From: Edolisoma coerulescens
Taxonomy: Eukaryota; Chordata; Aves; Passeriformes; Campephagidae
Assembly: GCA_013397115.1 (NCBI GenBank)
Contig: VWZW01007677.1
Location: 218,990-282,989, forward strand
Direction: 5' to 3'
DNA: 64,000 nt
Below, piece after piece: positions 1 to 13,035 of this stretch. A program made the translations under genes and the position numbers. How positions within the stretch are numbered: the stretch's first letter is position 1; every line of letters starts with the position of its first letter. Below the pieces are notes generated by a model. It did no database searches and was not told where the DNA came from. It was given only the letters and a program-made list of their open reading frames with translations.

Positions 1-963
1 TGTATGAACACAATGAATTGTGTTGCCAAATCAAGGCACTGTTAGGAATTTTTAGATCTAAGAAAATCATCTTCTTTCAAGGAAATTCAGGAAAAATGAA
101 GTCAATGTAGCTGTTGCAGCAGGGATTGAACTTAGATGCCCCATGAAAAAATCAAATTTTTATGGATGGTCTGTTAGCAGAACCTATGAAGAGGCATAAA
201 AAATCAAGACATGAATTTTAACAGTAAATGGGCAGTACACAAACCAGGTGACTTGTGAATTGCTTATAGGTAACATACATGTTTCCTGTGGCATTTCATT
301 CAAAAATTTAACTGCTACATTAAGCTGGCTTTATGCCTTGAAGAGCGTATTTACAAGCAGTGTTTTACAGGTGCTCACAATTGGTGATTTAATACACAGG
401 CTACCTTTGCAGCTGTGTACAAATCAGACGAACAAAGGGGATTTGGCGTCATTGAGAGATTACATAAGCTCTCCAAACTAATGAACTTTGTACAGTGGGA
501 AAGTAAAAGATAATGCTCTGAGTACAAATCAAAAGAAGCTACAAAAACCCCCAGAACAGCAGGAGAACACAGGTAAAGGTTTTGAATAGATGCCAAATAC
601 TAGAAGGTACAACAGAGATAAATAAAATACACAGTAAAGATGCAATATAATAAAATACTGTAATTTGGGCTGTCAGCATGAGTATAGTGAGTTCAAAATA
701 GAACAAGTGAGTTAGCTTTTATGGGGTATTTAACCACAAACTGCCATAAACTGAGACTGCTGCTGGTAATAAATATTCAAATGCAGCAAACATGTTATTG
801 GTAAAAATTATATAAAATCACACTATAAACTTTTTGGTTGTATTTCTTGAATTTGTCCACTGGGCATCTGCAATTTGCCTTTTGCAGACTTGACATCTGC
901 AGAAGTAGTAGCTTCAGTGCCATTTCCCACAGTATCATGGAAATAATTATAACTACATTTACA
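1..963. other. Featureless AT-rich DNA
   Basis: I see no gene, repeat family or exon here. The short open frames have no recognisable domain and are what chance gives in AT-rich sequence. The block is probably intergenic or intronic. Confidence 0.6.
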
Positions 964-1049
964 TAGGGTATCCCTGCCCTTGGCAGGGGTTGGATGTCGA
1001 TGATCTGTAAGGGCCCTTTCAACCAAGGCCATTCTATGATTCTGTGATA
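964..1049 (+). mobile_element. CR1 LINE 3' tail fragment
   Basis: The block has the order typical of the 3' untranslated end of avian CR1. A 'CCCTGCCCTTGGCAGGGGTTGGA' type segment is followed by 'GATGATCTGTAAGGGCCCTTTCAACC' type sequence and then by the terminal repeat ATTCTATGATTCTGTGA near 1031-1048. Only the last ~85 bases of the element are present, the usual outcome of 5' truncation during target-primed reverse transcription. The 'tgccc..ggcagggg' box sets it apart from the subfamily of the larger copy at 4.04 kb. Confidence 0.85.
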
Positions 1050-1962
1050 GTAGGAAGACTTATTTTGGACATGGACAAACTGGATTGTCACAGATTCAAC
1101 AGGCAGTTCACGATAATTCTAGAAATGCCTCTTACAGCATGGATTTGTTTTCCAAGTGATGTAAACTTAAAGTACAACCAGATCAGAGGAAAAATAATTT
1201 TTCTCATCTCAATCCATTATTTGGGTACGTGAAGAAACTATGACAGATGTGTGTCCAGTGCTTTAGGACAGCTGTTTTCATGTATTCTGCCAGAAGGTTT
1301 CCTTAGAGCTCTGTACCACTGGCTTTTTGGCCCATTGCTGTAGCTGAGGGGCTACAAAGAGTAATGTCTAAAAAGCACCAATTCCTGGCCAGTGCCACTT
1401 GCAAGGCTGCAGTACTGTCTCGCAATTCAGAGTGTTTCTTCACATTTAATGATTGCTATTTCTGTGTCCTGAGTTGTTTTGGAAACAGATAATGCAAGTA
1501 CTTCACTTCTTAATAAGAGGTATTTTTTGGGCATGTTGTCTGGTCTGATTTCCAGTAGCACAAGATATGGGTCTTTCACCAGCTGTTCCAGTCACCATTC
1601 TTAACTGCCTCTCAGAACCACTCCTATGAATTGAGCAAAGATAAAGTTTATTCTAATAATTAGTTATAGAAATAAGACATATATTAATTTCTTATCGATT
1701 TATATATTTATATAAAGTTACATTTCTTTTGTGAGAATGTTTTCTACTCATTCTAAAGGTACCTAGATTTTTCCACTATTTTTTTCTGTATTTAATTTTT
1801 TATTAAATTAGTTCCCATCATTCAATTCTTAATATTCTCTTCCTCAACACCATTACTATTCACACAAAATGTCGGTCTTGCATTTGAAGAGGCAGTAAAG
1901 GTAACTGTAAAGCAGGATTCTATGTATATTTCCTAATGCAATTCCTAATTTACTTTCCAAGC

Positions 1963-2105
1963 CAAAAAAACCCCAAACCAAACCACTAACAAAAAAAAAT
2001 CCCAACAAACAAACAAATAAACAAACACGCAGAACAAAACAACCCCCCCCAAACCAAAACTAAAAAAACCCCCACAAACAAACAAAAAACCCCCCCAAAC
2101 CCCCT
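1963..2105. repeat. A/C-rich low-complexity tract
   Basis: About 140 bases consist almost only of A and C on this strand, with runs of CCCC, AAAAAAA and (AAAC)n or (CAAA)n units. Such tracts are common in avian introns and intergenic DNA. No coding signal is present. Confidence 0.85.
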
Positions 2106-4039
2106 ATAATTAATTAGCAGGTTATTCTGTTATTTTAACGGAATAACTTCTGGGAAAAATGCAGGTTTTAGAGTAAAATGTTTCAGAATAAAATGGCTGT
2201 TCTTTATTTATTGTTCAGTGAATTTTCTGCAAATTTGCTGGTATTTAGTAATCTGCTGGAGAGGCTTGCCACCAGTTCTAGCTTTTATCCCAATTTTTCT
2301 GTTGTTCTGTCAATATTTGATGAGGAAATTACCTGCTACAAGGAGATGTTTGAGAATCAAAGACAGTAAGTAGGAAAAATCTCCCACCTCTCCGTAATTT
2401 AATTATTATTTTTAAAATTATTAATTTGCTTACATTTTATTATTTATTAAATTAATTAATCTACCTTAATTAGTATAGTTGAATATATTTTTTTTTCTGT
2501 AAAGAGATATGTTATGGTTCAGCTGGGGTTTGAAATAAGTTTTAAGTAATTAGCTAGGTATTTTCAATTGTTTTCTATATTCTCTACAGTTTTATATGCA
2601 GTTTCAAGAGCATAGTACTTTTCTTTGCCTGTTTTCTGGATTATACGTACTAATTTCTCTCTTCCCGTTAGAGGCATGCTGTATTTTCATAGGAGCTTAG
2701 TTCCAAGGGCCTCTTTTTACTTCTGCTGTGCAGTGTTTTTAGTAGTCTGACTGTTCTACAAGTACATACTTATGTACCTATTATATAATAACAAGAAAAG
2801 CAACACTTTTTTCTGTTCATTTTCACACTTTGGTGATAGAAATTAAAAATCTTAAGTTGCTTGGAGCAGTGTCTTCATTTTTAAGCCTGCAATTACTATG
2901 ATATAAGAGATTAAATTCTCTGTTTTTGAAGTAATAACTGTTTCTAAAGTAATCACAAAGTGAGGAAACATATTTCCACACATACTGAAATTAGTCAAAT
3001 GACTTAGGAGAAAACGGAACTGAAATCAAAATAAACCTGCAGTCAGTTTTTTGCTGTCTTCTCAAAATGCTGCCATGGCTTTTGGAACATTGCCATACAT
3101 TTTCAGGTTAGGGACTTCTGGCTTTCAAACAAAACCAAAATTAGAATTATTGAAGAAATCATGAGACAAGCAGTTTTTCCACAGTATTTTTAGCCTGATT
3201 ACAAGCAGATTTCATGGGAATTTAATGATTTAGTTCATTCTGAGATTTACTGTACCGTTCAGAGGATTTATTGTACTTTGCCAATCCTTCTGGCCAAAAT
3301 GTAGGCCATGGAAAATTTTTAATTCTCTCTTTACTGATCAAGTTTGTAATGATATCTATTGCTTGTGTGGAAATGAGACACTCAGGAGTATGGAAGATCA
3401 CTTCTCCCTGAACTAGGATTTTAATAAGGAGATACTATAAAAAGGAACTTGACAGTGCAGTAATACTAGCAGGAAACTGGGAGATTTTTAAAAAGCAGAT
3501 GCTCTTGTGAACCAAAAAACAAGTTCTGGAGGCTCTGAAACGTTCATGAGAAATTTAAAAATACTTGAAATCTGAACACTTTCTCATCTTATTTCATTGA
3601 AATTCAAATTATATTAAACTTCCACTTTTAAATGAACATGCAGATGCTTAGAATACTTTTTTTTTCCTTCACAACCAAATTACCTTCTGATGAAATTCAG
3701 TGAAAGCAAAACACTTAAACTTTAGACAAAAAGTTGACAGGCTTTATTGGGTTCTTTAGAATCCCAATAGAAAATAATTACAGCAGAGATTGCATAGATG
3801 TACAGGAAAGCTGACGTAGCCTGTGACATTTTGGTTCTATTTCCTGTCTCTAAAAGCTCAGATCTGCACATCTTTAGATAAGCAATTAAAGGTATACTTT
3901 GCCGTGTGTGAAAAATATGGAAATGTGCTCATAAAGTTCTCATAGGATGCTTTTTGATTTTTATAATCCATTCAATGAACATTGAATCGTACTTGTAAGT
4001 ATACTCCTCATTGAATTTTTTTCCTCCTAATTTCTGTAA
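2106..4039. other. Featureless AT-rich DNA
   Basis: I see no recognisable gene or repeat. Several AT-only patches occur, for example around 2398-2470. The short frame at 2178-2369 has no domain I recognise. Confidence 0.55.
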
Positions 4040-5914
4040 TTTCTGCAGGGATCATGTGGAAGAGGAGGAAAATTTCTGCACAAAGTTTGAAGAGACTTGT
4101 TCTCTTTAAGAAAAATATAAAGAAAGAGCAATTGGCTAACTTGGTAGCTACAGCAGAAATTAGATTTCACAATGCTATTAAAGTAAGTGTCCAGATCTGC
4201 AGGGACAGGGACAAGGCAGAGGTGTTTAATGCATTCTTTGCTTCTGTCTTCAACATGGATGATGGATCAAGGGAGTCTTAGTGTCCTGAGCTTGAGGATC
4301 ATGACTGTGAGAATGATCAACTAACTCCCAGTCAACCCTGAAATTGTGTGGGATCTGCTGCTCCAGCTGGATCCTTACAAATCTATGGGGCCTGATGGGA
4401 TTCATCCAAGAATCTTCAAGGAGCTAGCTGATGTCACTGCAAAATCTTTCAAAATTTTTTGAGCAATCTTGGGAATATGGAGAAGTCCCAGCTGACTGGA
4501 AGCTGGCAAACGTCGTCCCAGTTTTCAAGAAGCACAAGAAATAGGACCCTGGAAACTACAGGCCTGTCAGTGTCGCTTCAGTGCCCGGTAAAGTTATGGA
4601 GATTATTCTGGGAGGTACTGAAAAACACCTGAAAGACAATGCAGTCATTGGTCACAGCCAGCACAGCTTCATGAGAGGAAAGTCCTGCTTATCAAACCTG
4701 ATTTCCTTTCATGACAAAGTAGCCCATCTAGCTGACCAAGTGAAGCCAGTTGATGTAATCTTTTTGGACTTCAGTAAAGCTGTTAATGCTGTCTCTCACA
4801 GTATCCCTCAGGACAAAATGTCCAGCACACAGCTGGATAAACATGTCATGCAGTGGGTGAGAAACTGGCTCACAATTTGGGCACAAAAGGTTATAGTGAG
4901 TGGGGTGACATCAGACTGGGGTCCAGTCACTAATGGGGTTCCACAGGGTTACATCCTCAGCCCTGTGCTTCTCAACATCCTCCTAAATGGCTTGAATGCA
5001 GGCTGCAAGTGATACTAAGCACGTTCGCAGATGATGCAAAACTGGGAAGAGCTGTTGACTCCCTCAAAGGCAGGGAGGCCCTGCAGAGAGACCTCAACAA
5101 ATGAGAGGGCTGGGCAACCAGCAGCCGTATGAAGTTCAGCGAGGGAAAGTGCTGGGTTCTGCACCTGGGATGGGACAACCCTGGATGTACAGACAGACTG
5201 GGGAACGAGGTGCTGGAGAGCAGTGCCACAGAGAGGGACCTGGGGGTCCTGGTCACTGGCGAGTTGAATATGAGTCAGCAGTGCCCTGACAGCCAGGAGG
5301 GTCAGCCGTGTCCTGGGGGGCATCAGGCACAGCATCGCCAGCCGGGCAAGGGAGGGATTGTCCTGCTCTGCTCTGCACTGGGGCAGCCTCACCTCGACTC
5401 CTGTGTGCAGTTTTGAGTACCACAATGTAAGGTATTAAACTATTAGACAGCATCCAAAGAAGGACAACGAAGATGGTGAAGGGCCTTGAGGGGGAGCCAT
5501 ATGAGGAGCGGCTGAGGTCGCTTGGTCTTTCAGCCTGGAGAAGAGGAGACTGAGGGGAGACCTCACGGCAGTTACAACTTCCTTGTGAGGGGAAGAGGAG
5601 GGGCAGCACTGATCTCTTCCCTGTGGTGACAGTGACAGGACCCGAGGGAACGGCCTGAAGTTGTGTCAGGGGAGGTTGAAGTTGGATATCAGGAGAAGGT
5701 TATTCACCCAAAGGGTAGTTAGGCTCTGAAACAGGCTCCCCATGGAACTGGTCACAGCACCAAGCCTGACAGAGTTCAAGAAGCATTTGGACAACACTTT
5801 CAGGCACATGGTGTGACTCCTGGGGATGTCCTGTGCAAGGCCAGGAATTACACTTGATTATCCAGATCGGTCACTTCCGACTTAGCATAGTTTGTGATTC
5901 TGTGATCCTGTGAA
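4040..5914 (+). mobile_element. CR1 LINE, 5'-truncated, with broken reverse transcriptase
   Basis: This is the largest retrotransposon copy in the window, about 1.87 kb. It begins inside ORF2. The 'AEVFNAFFASVF' motif before the reverse transcriptase (RT) domain is at ~4218-4253, 'GPDGIHP' type sequence at ~4389-4410, and 'PGKVME' at 4584-4601. The RT motif A 'LDFSKAV' lies near 4768 and motif B 'GVPQG' at 4935-4949. The catalytic 'FADD' box at 5024-5035 is out of frame with the upstream motifs, so there is a frameshift between ~4980 and 5024, and further stops follow. The thumb and C-terminal part and the 3' UTR continue to the tail 'GATTCTGTGATCCTGTGA' at ~5896-5913. The 3' end is related to the minus-strand fragments at 43.0 and 60.0 kb. 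The copy cannot make a working enzyme. Confidence 0.93.
4581..5012 (+). pseudogene. CR1 ORF2 reverse transcriptase fragment
   Basis: A 143-codon open stretch inside the CR1 copy covers fingers and palm motifs of a non-LTR reverse transcriptase. 'HSQHSFMRGKSCLSNLI' is near residues 25-42, motif A 'VDVIFLDFSKAV' near 53-64, and 'GVPQGYILSPVLLNILLN' near 119-136. In active CR1 the next residues lead straight into the FADD active site, but here the frame ends at a stop at 5010-5012 and FADD reappears in another frame at 5024. The intact protein is about 900-1000 residues, so this is a remnant. Some motif residues differ from the usual form, for example an Asn in place of the usual Phe-Asp after 'SKAV'. 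Confidence 0.88.
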
Positions 5915-8900
5915 ATGTACCTCTGCTAGACACAGGAGGTACACCTTCTCTGTGCCTCAGACCTTGGTGTAATAATTCTCTAGAATTTGGATGGTATGAA
6001 GTAATTTTAGTCAGAAAGTTACCTAGCAGTAAATTCACTGCAGGACATTAAGGATTTCTTTGAATTGTTTTAGCAATTATTTTGTTTTATGGTAGAAGTT
6101 CTCTTTCATTCTAGATATAAGCACAAGATACAAGTTATGTATCAGATGTCATGAATTCTTACTTCAGGATCCAAAAGAGTGTAACAGGATTGTGTGTTTG
6201 TACTACACATGTTCCCTGAGAAGCATTAGTGGCTTAGAATGAGAGAAATGCCATTTAGATTTCATTTTTTAAAAAGGATATTTTACATGAGATCTAAATG
6301 AAGAGACCAGCATTGCGAGATACAGATGGGAACGACTTGTAGCTCTTGCTTTCAGGAGGCTGATATAAATTCTGCTTCAGTAAATTCTGGAGCTATGATG
6401 AGGTAACTTGAGAAAAGGGGGTTTTTTGCTGTCTGATTGCCTTTTTCTGAATAACAAAATCTTTTGTAATTCTGTAGCTGTCTGATATTTCTCCAATGGG
6501 TGTAATATCTTGAGATTTTACAACATCCTTGTAACACCAAGAGGTTGCAGTGCTTTCATATTGCAAGAGATGGACTTTGCAAGATAAATAATAAAGATTC
6601 TTTTTGACAGATATATGGGAATATAAAAAAAGAGTAGAAAATTGACAAAACCATAATAATCTCAAATTTTCATCTGTACCAAACCAAAACCAAACTGTGA
6701 TCAACTAATTTTTGCAATTACCTTCTCTGTGAGATGGTTGTTACTCTGCAGTTTGTAGTTAATCACACATTGTAATTTTATTGAGTGTAGGTATACTTTT
6801 CTTTGAATACAAAAGGCTAACCTCCAAGGCATTCATTTATTAAATGAATGGATAGAACTAGTTCCTTCAACCAGGAAGTTTATGAAATCAAGCCGAAGTG
6901 GTTCATAAGCCTAGTAAAGGATGACGGAAGTTCCACTGTTAGGCTGAGCAAAATGCTTTTCAGGGACTGAAATAAAATCCACTGTTGATTTTAGTTCAGT
7001 TCTCAGACGTATTTTTACAAAACTATTGCCCTAACTGGGGTGAGTAGTGGGAGTTTCCCCTGTAGAAACAAAGAAAAAAATTATCTAATGGGACTTCTTC
7101 CTGCTGATGGAAATGACATCTCACGTACCAGGCAGATACATGTTGGGTTTCTCTGTAAGAGTTAGCTTGAACCTTTTTAATTGAAGTTGCCATGTTGGAT
7201 TGATTTTAGTTAAAATGGTTCTAGTTTGCATACAGACAGCCAGTAAAATAGACTTTCATAGGGTCAAACCAGATTGTTATGTAATACAAACGAGCTGGTA
7301 TCATCCAGTTTCAAAACAGGGTCATGTCCACATTCAGATTTCTACCAGCCTGGCTGCATTATCAGTGAACTAAAATCTGAGTATTTCACACAGAAGCTAT
7401 GATAGAAAGACAAAGGAGGAGCTGCAGTGAGAGAAACTTGTCCTGTTTTTGTCTAGTCATCCACCTTAGGGAGAGTGAGAAATATTCAGTTTTATAGGCT
7501 ATCCTGGCATTTTTTGTTTTCATTAAAAGTCAGGTTGTCTACTAATGTATAAATAGGATGCAGACTCAGCTGATATATCATAAGAAGAAGGTTGAATCCA
7601 CTGAGAACTTGGCATTAGGTATTTTTAAAATTAGAAGACTGAGCACATTTGATTGTCAATCTTTCTTCCCAAGTGGAAAGATTAATGGTTTATTGTAGCA
7701 TAACAGGTAAATTTAGGTTTGGTACAGAATAGACCGAAGAAAGAGGGAAGGAATCTGTTTAAAGGTATTTCTGATAACCTTAGAAAGAATAAGAGTTTTT
7801 TTTGCTCTTTTTATACTGCAAATTTAACTGTATTTAAAATCTGTGCCAGAGGCTGTGGAAGACTATGCTGCAAAGCCAAGTAGAATACATGATTCGGAGA
7901 GTTTTGACAAACAACTGATGTCTGCTTCTGACTTGGCAGAATGCAGATCTCTGTGACCATAATGAACAAGCAGGGAGAACTTGCTTAAAATGTGAATGAG
8001 AGAATCAAAATATTCAAGCATAGTGTGAAACTGGATGTTGTATAGAGTGAGTCAAACACTTTTTTTGTCAAGAAAAAAATTACAGAAATCCTTTCTTCTA
8101 TCCATTGATTAAAAAAATAAAACAATGCTATGAAGTACAATTCAAGAAACAGTGGAAAAGATTTGCTGGATAGGCTACATGATAGTAGATTTGCTAAATA
8201 TTTTGTTCTGGGAGTAGCTATTGTTGCTAAATAGGTGCTAATACTTTTAGGAAAGCCAGGACTAAGTAAAAGCTAGAACTGTTTTCAAACATTTGCACTT
8301 GCTGATGCAAATCTAACTCCAAAGAGAAATAGTTTTCAGTAACTAGTTCCAGATGTACTTGTAAAAGTTACAATGAAAAGGTAATTATGTTGTAAATAGT
8401 GGGAATGCTTTTCTTCATCAAAGTGAGAGTTTCTTTATTCCTGGACTCAGTCAACTGGAATAAGAAATACACACTAAGAAGAGCAATTCTAAACCCCTGT
8501 TACTGATTCTCTAAATTACTCTTTCCAGGACAATCAGTATTAGCTTCAGACAGATCCTCTTTCTGATGAATGGAAACTCTACACTGAATACATAGAACAC
8601 ATGATTGTAGATGGGCTGTTCAAAGCTATCAAGTGTTTTCTGCAGTATCTGAATGAAAACACTGAGGCAACATTTAAATCCACTCCTTTATTTGAAGTGC
8701 AGCTTTTTCTTAGCAGCAGTGAAATAACTTTTAAACCTTCTTTGGACTTAATGTGAATGGCAATTTCTGTGATATTATGGGGGACTGATCAAAACCAGCT
8801 ATGATACTGCATCATCTGTAGACATATTGTCAAATACTTTGGACAAGACCCTTTCCAGTTATTCTTACTTTTGCGACTTTTCCTTTTTTTTTCTTTTTTT

Positions 8901-10878
8901 CAAGTGTCATGAATGACCTTTCCTCTAGGCATTTGAATGTAGTTGTTTTCTCAGCTGACTCACCCCTATCCAAAGGCTTATGCCAAGAAGGCTAATATCT
9001 CAATGGAGGCTGTGAGGACTTTTCCCATCTGTTCCCCATGATCTGTCATATTCTGCTCTCCTTAGCTTCTGCTTCTCTTGTTTTATGAATGTATCCCGTC
9101 ATTTCCATCAGCCACCAGCATGTGTTCTTTGAATGATATTAGCTAACTTCTTTTTAAGTTCTTCTAGTTCACTTGCCCAACTGAGAGTGCCTTTCTAATA
9201 CACACTGAAATCTGCAGCTGGATGGACTCTCTGCAAAGCTGGTTCATGAATTTGCCTTCTACTTTCACTTGCACCTTGTGCACAGGCAGTCTTTGGCTTT
9301 ACGTGCCTGTTCTACTGAGCATTTGGTGTCAAATGACTTCTACATACTCCAGGCTGGGCATTTCTCAAGAACTGCCAGTTTCTTTGTGGTTATTGGATGA
9401 ATGTTTGCTTTCTTGGTGACTACTTCTCATCAAGAGACCTGATACTCTTTCTGCTCCCAGATCTGCAAGTTCAGCTGAGCTATATATCTACAATAATTTC
9501 CTTCTCTACAAGCTGTGAGGTTATGTCCACAGATAGAGAACAAAAGTGCTTTGTGAATTACAGTGAGACAGTTTTGCTAGAAATTTAATGTTAATGCAAG
9601 TTTTTGTGCAAGAATATTTTTGCCAGACTAGCAGGACATGCAAAAATCTTTATGCAATTTCTTCCTTTTGCAGGTTTTTTTTATATGAGATGGAAACAAA
9701 TATCAATAAATAAATATATCAAAATATCACAGTTTACACAGGCAAAAATAGGTTAAATGTAAATTGGTTACACTGTACAATAGTGAAAAAAAAACAAAGG
9801 ACAAAGTTGGACACAATATTGCATTTTTTTGGAGCTCTACTGGAAAGTGACACTGATGGTCATAAGGATCTGAATCACAGTCCACCTCACTAGCAAGTGC
9901 GGTAAGTTAAATCAACATGTTGGAGGATGTGAGCAATAACAAGTGCAGTGTTTTGTGTCTAGCTGATGACAGTAGGTACTTCGAAATTTTGATGTTAGTG
10001 TGATGCATGAAATAGAAATTATAATACCTGAGAAACATGTACACAAGAAGTCATTTCCTATTAAGTTGTTTCAGGGAGCAGACTGGAAACCTGCCTACGA
10101 ACTGACAAGTTATAATTGTCACTGCCATTGGTGCAATATCTTGGGTCTTGGCATGTGACTTAGCTTTAAGGATGTCTTTTCTTTCTTGAATTTATTCTTT
10201 GCCTCTACTGCTCTTTCACTTTTGGATTTTCATTTAGCATTATGTAGATCAGATGTATACCCTGGAAGAAATAAGTCAAGTAGCTATTAGGAAGAGGGAC
10301 TTTATCACTGTCTATGTTCTGGAACAACACTTTAACAAAGAGTGGTACGTAATGGATTGATGATAAAATTACCTGTGTGAAGCAGTTTCTGCTTTGTGGA
10401 CAAATTCTTAGTAAAGGGAAGCTGGAATTTTATTAAAATTCTGAGGTTCCAAAATGTTCATGAGACTTATTGTATTCTAAAGAACAGGTATTTCCATTTT
10501 TGCAGAGGTTCCTTTGCTTTAATTTCTTTTATTATTTTTATTTATTATTAATGAAATATAAATAATTATACTATTTTGTTTTCTTGTTTAAAATCTCTTG
10601 TTCATCTTTTTTTTTTTTGGCCAATATTCTACATAAGTTAACAAATTTTCAAATCAGAAGAACTTTCAATAGTTGTTTCAGATCAAGTTGACCATAAGCT
10701 TTTTAAATTTAATTGGTGAATTTAATTTAAAAAGGGACCTGAAATTTTAAGGAAAACACCTCAGGTTTAGTTAAGCTTCTCTGGTTTCTGTTTAATATAG
10801 ATTTTTATCTGTACATACATAAGCACAGATATACATATATTTGTATATATACGTAATCCTCCTCTTTACATGTTTTTA
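5915..10878. other. Featureless AT-rich DNA, about 5 kb
   Basis: I find no exon, repeat family or RNA gene that I can defend in this stretch. The open frames at 6393-6704 (minus) and 9222-9588 (plus) show no domain and no conserved pattern. Homopolymer T runs are scattered, for example at ~8885-8901. Confidence 0.5.
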
Positions 10879-10905
10879 TATTTATTTATTTATTTATTTA
10901 TTTAT
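10879..10905. repeat. (ATTT)n microsatellite
   Basis: Six to seven tandem TTTA/ATTT units lie immediately after an AT-rich stretch with TATA-like alternation (10825-10852). Confidence 0.9.
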
Positions 10906-11551
10906 CTATATTGAGAAGGATGGATTGAATGATCTCTTTAAGTCCCTTTCATCCCTTTAAGCCATGAGACAATAGAGATAGTTTGCAGACTTTTGATCCT
11001 TTCTTTGGGAGAGGAACTCCTTGAAATTAATAGCAGTCCTGGAGTCTTCTATAAGATGGATGTGGATCACAGGGCTGTACCCATCCCCTCAATTGCCCAT
11101 CCAAACTATTTCTTGCTATCAGACAGCAAGTCCCTGCCCCTGATTGTGCAGCACTGAGAACCTGAATAGGGTTATTACTTGAACCACATGCAGTAGATGC
11201 AGAAAAGGAAGATATGGTGAAGTGTAAATGAGTCCATGATATTTCTTAAGAATAACATGTCACTCACGTGAAATCCATTTCTCTCTTACTTAAAAAGGGA
11301 GGAAAGAAGGAGCCCACCAACTAAGCCTTAACACCACACTTCTGTGTTTTATTTGGTTGAATTTACTTGTTCATTGATATTTTTATGTGTTTGGTTTGCT
11401 TTAAGTTTTCATGTGTTCTGTGCTAATTACCTCAATGTTTTCTTACATTACATGTTGATGAATGGAGAGGCTCACTCATGAAACCAGAGAGAGGTCGACT
11501 AAGAAACTGCGAGGAGGAGAGTACACAGCTCTGGGTGAAAAAATGGGACAT
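10906..11551. other. Unique sequence, possible very old CR1 tail at its start
   Basis: The words 'GGATTGAATGATCTCTTTAA' followed by 'GTCCCTTTCATCC' at ~10921-10955 faintly resemble a CR1 3' end on the + strand. The match is too short to call. Nothing else is recognisable. Confidence 0.3.
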
Positions 11552-11748
11552 CCATAGAATCATAAAGGTTGGAAAAGACCTTCAAGATCATTAACTCCAA
11601 CCTTCGACCCAAGACCACCATGGCCATTAAGCCTTATGGTGAAGTGCCATATCTACTTGTTTTTTGAACATTTGCAGGAATGGTGACTCCACTACTTCCC
11701 GGGGGAGTCTGTTTCAATGCTTAGCCACTCCTTCAGTGATCCAATGTA
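11552..11748 (-). mobile_element. CR1 LINE 3' fragment
   Basis: Read on the + strand this is the reverse complement of a CR1 3' end. It starts with CATAGAATCATAAAGGTTGG (the inverted tail), then AAAAGACCTTCAAGATCAT, a 'CCATGGCCATTAAGCC' box and 'GGTGACTCCACTACTTCCC', and ends with 'CACTCCTTCAGTGA'. About 195 bases of the 3' UTR and C-terminal coding end remain. It belongs to the 'GGTTGGAAAAGACC' group, distinct from the copies at 43 and 60 kb. Confidence 0.9.
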
Positions 11749-12300
11749 TATGTAGGACCAGGAACCCACAGATTACATTTCCAAAGTCTCGAAATTGACC
11801 TCTTGAGAACTTGCAGATAGCAGCTGGGAGAACTGGGGGTGAGGATCCCATGAGGAACTGGAGGTAAGGATTCAACATAACAGCTCTAAAACTTTGGTAC
11901 GTACTTATATAGGAGCAAGTATAAAAATAACGCTAAGTGCATTTGGTTTGGGGTTTTTTTTAAAGGTCTTTACCTTGGACACTTCTTTTACTGAATATAT
12001 TTTTTAAAATATAGTGATGTTTGCTGTCCATTTCCAATTCTAAGGTAAATATTCTGTTGACTTAATTGTGTCCAAAATCGGACATTTTTCTTAGTGTTTT
12101 CAAGTTTCATTCAAGAGACTTAGTGAGAAGTGTTTATCAGTGTTGTACCAGCATTTTCCTTCTAGAAATCAATTAAAATGCTTAGAAGAAAAACTTATTT
12201 GTCAGTGGAAGGTAGTGTTTTCAACTAAATAGTCATATGCAAAAGGCGTTTTTGATGTCAGGTTTTAACTATGGATCTCCTTTATTAATGCAACATAAGA
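11749..12300. other. Featureless DNA
   Basis: I recognise nothing in this block. Confidence 0.5.
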
Positions 12301-12380
12301 TTTCAAGACCAGAAAGGACCATTAGTTTATGTGGTCTGCCTTTCACTGAACAGGATTTCCACATTGCACAAATATGTCCT
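12301..12380 (-). mobile_element. Old CR1-like LINE 3' fragment
   Basis: 'CAAGACCAGAAAGGACCATTA' followed by a T-rich stretch, 'GTCTGCCTTTCACTGAACAGG' and 'TTCCACATTGCACA' matches the reverse complement of an old sauropsid CR1 tail ('ACCAGAAGGGACCATT...GATCATCTAGTCTGACCTCC'). Divergence is high, which suggests an insertion much older than the other CR1 pieces here. Confidence 0.6.
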
Positions 12381-13035
12381 AGACGGCCCACCTAAAAGTT
12401 TTTACTTTTATTTTTGTGTTTGTTCTTGCATTTCATTTAATCCTGAAATGAAGTAAAAAATGTAACATTTTCTCCTCTCCAACCCTTGGGGCTAAGAGCA
12501 GAGCTGAGGGATACAGAGGGAACACACTGCTCAAATAGCTAAAGATTCTTGGCCAAGGGGTCCAGCACAGCATGTGAGATATAGTGGACTTAATCCACTG
12601 TCTGATTTACAGCAGAACCTTGGTCTTGGTGCTCTCTCATATTCCAGATGAATGCATGAAACATGGGGAAATCCACTGCTGCATTTTGATATATACAAGT
12701 TTTATATAAAACCTATTGAAAGGTTGGTTCTGTCTACAGCCCTGCTGGGACAAAATTAATTTTTGTAACATGAACATTTCTGGTTAAGTTAAAATTCCTT
12801 TTCCAGATGATCTCAACTAAGAAACTCATGGGTAGCACATGATTTTGATTTGGCAAACATACTGAAAACGTCTCAATTCACCTCGGCCCCAAAATTAAAA
12901 GGTTTTTCTGCGCATAACCTGAGGCAGGTTAAATCGCATTACTGTAAGATTACAGAATAATTGTAACCTTGCAGGATTAGGACATCTCTTTTTTCGTGCT
13001 GGTAGATCAGGTAATTAGCAGCTTAATCACTTTGC
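12381..13035. other. Featureless DNA
   Basis: No gene or repeat family is recognisable. Confidence 0.5.

Noticed and set aside
10825..10905. Considered as a replication or matrix-attachment signal because of AT-alternation
   Set aside because: It is a plain TATA-like run and an (ATTT)n microsatellite, with no further evidence.
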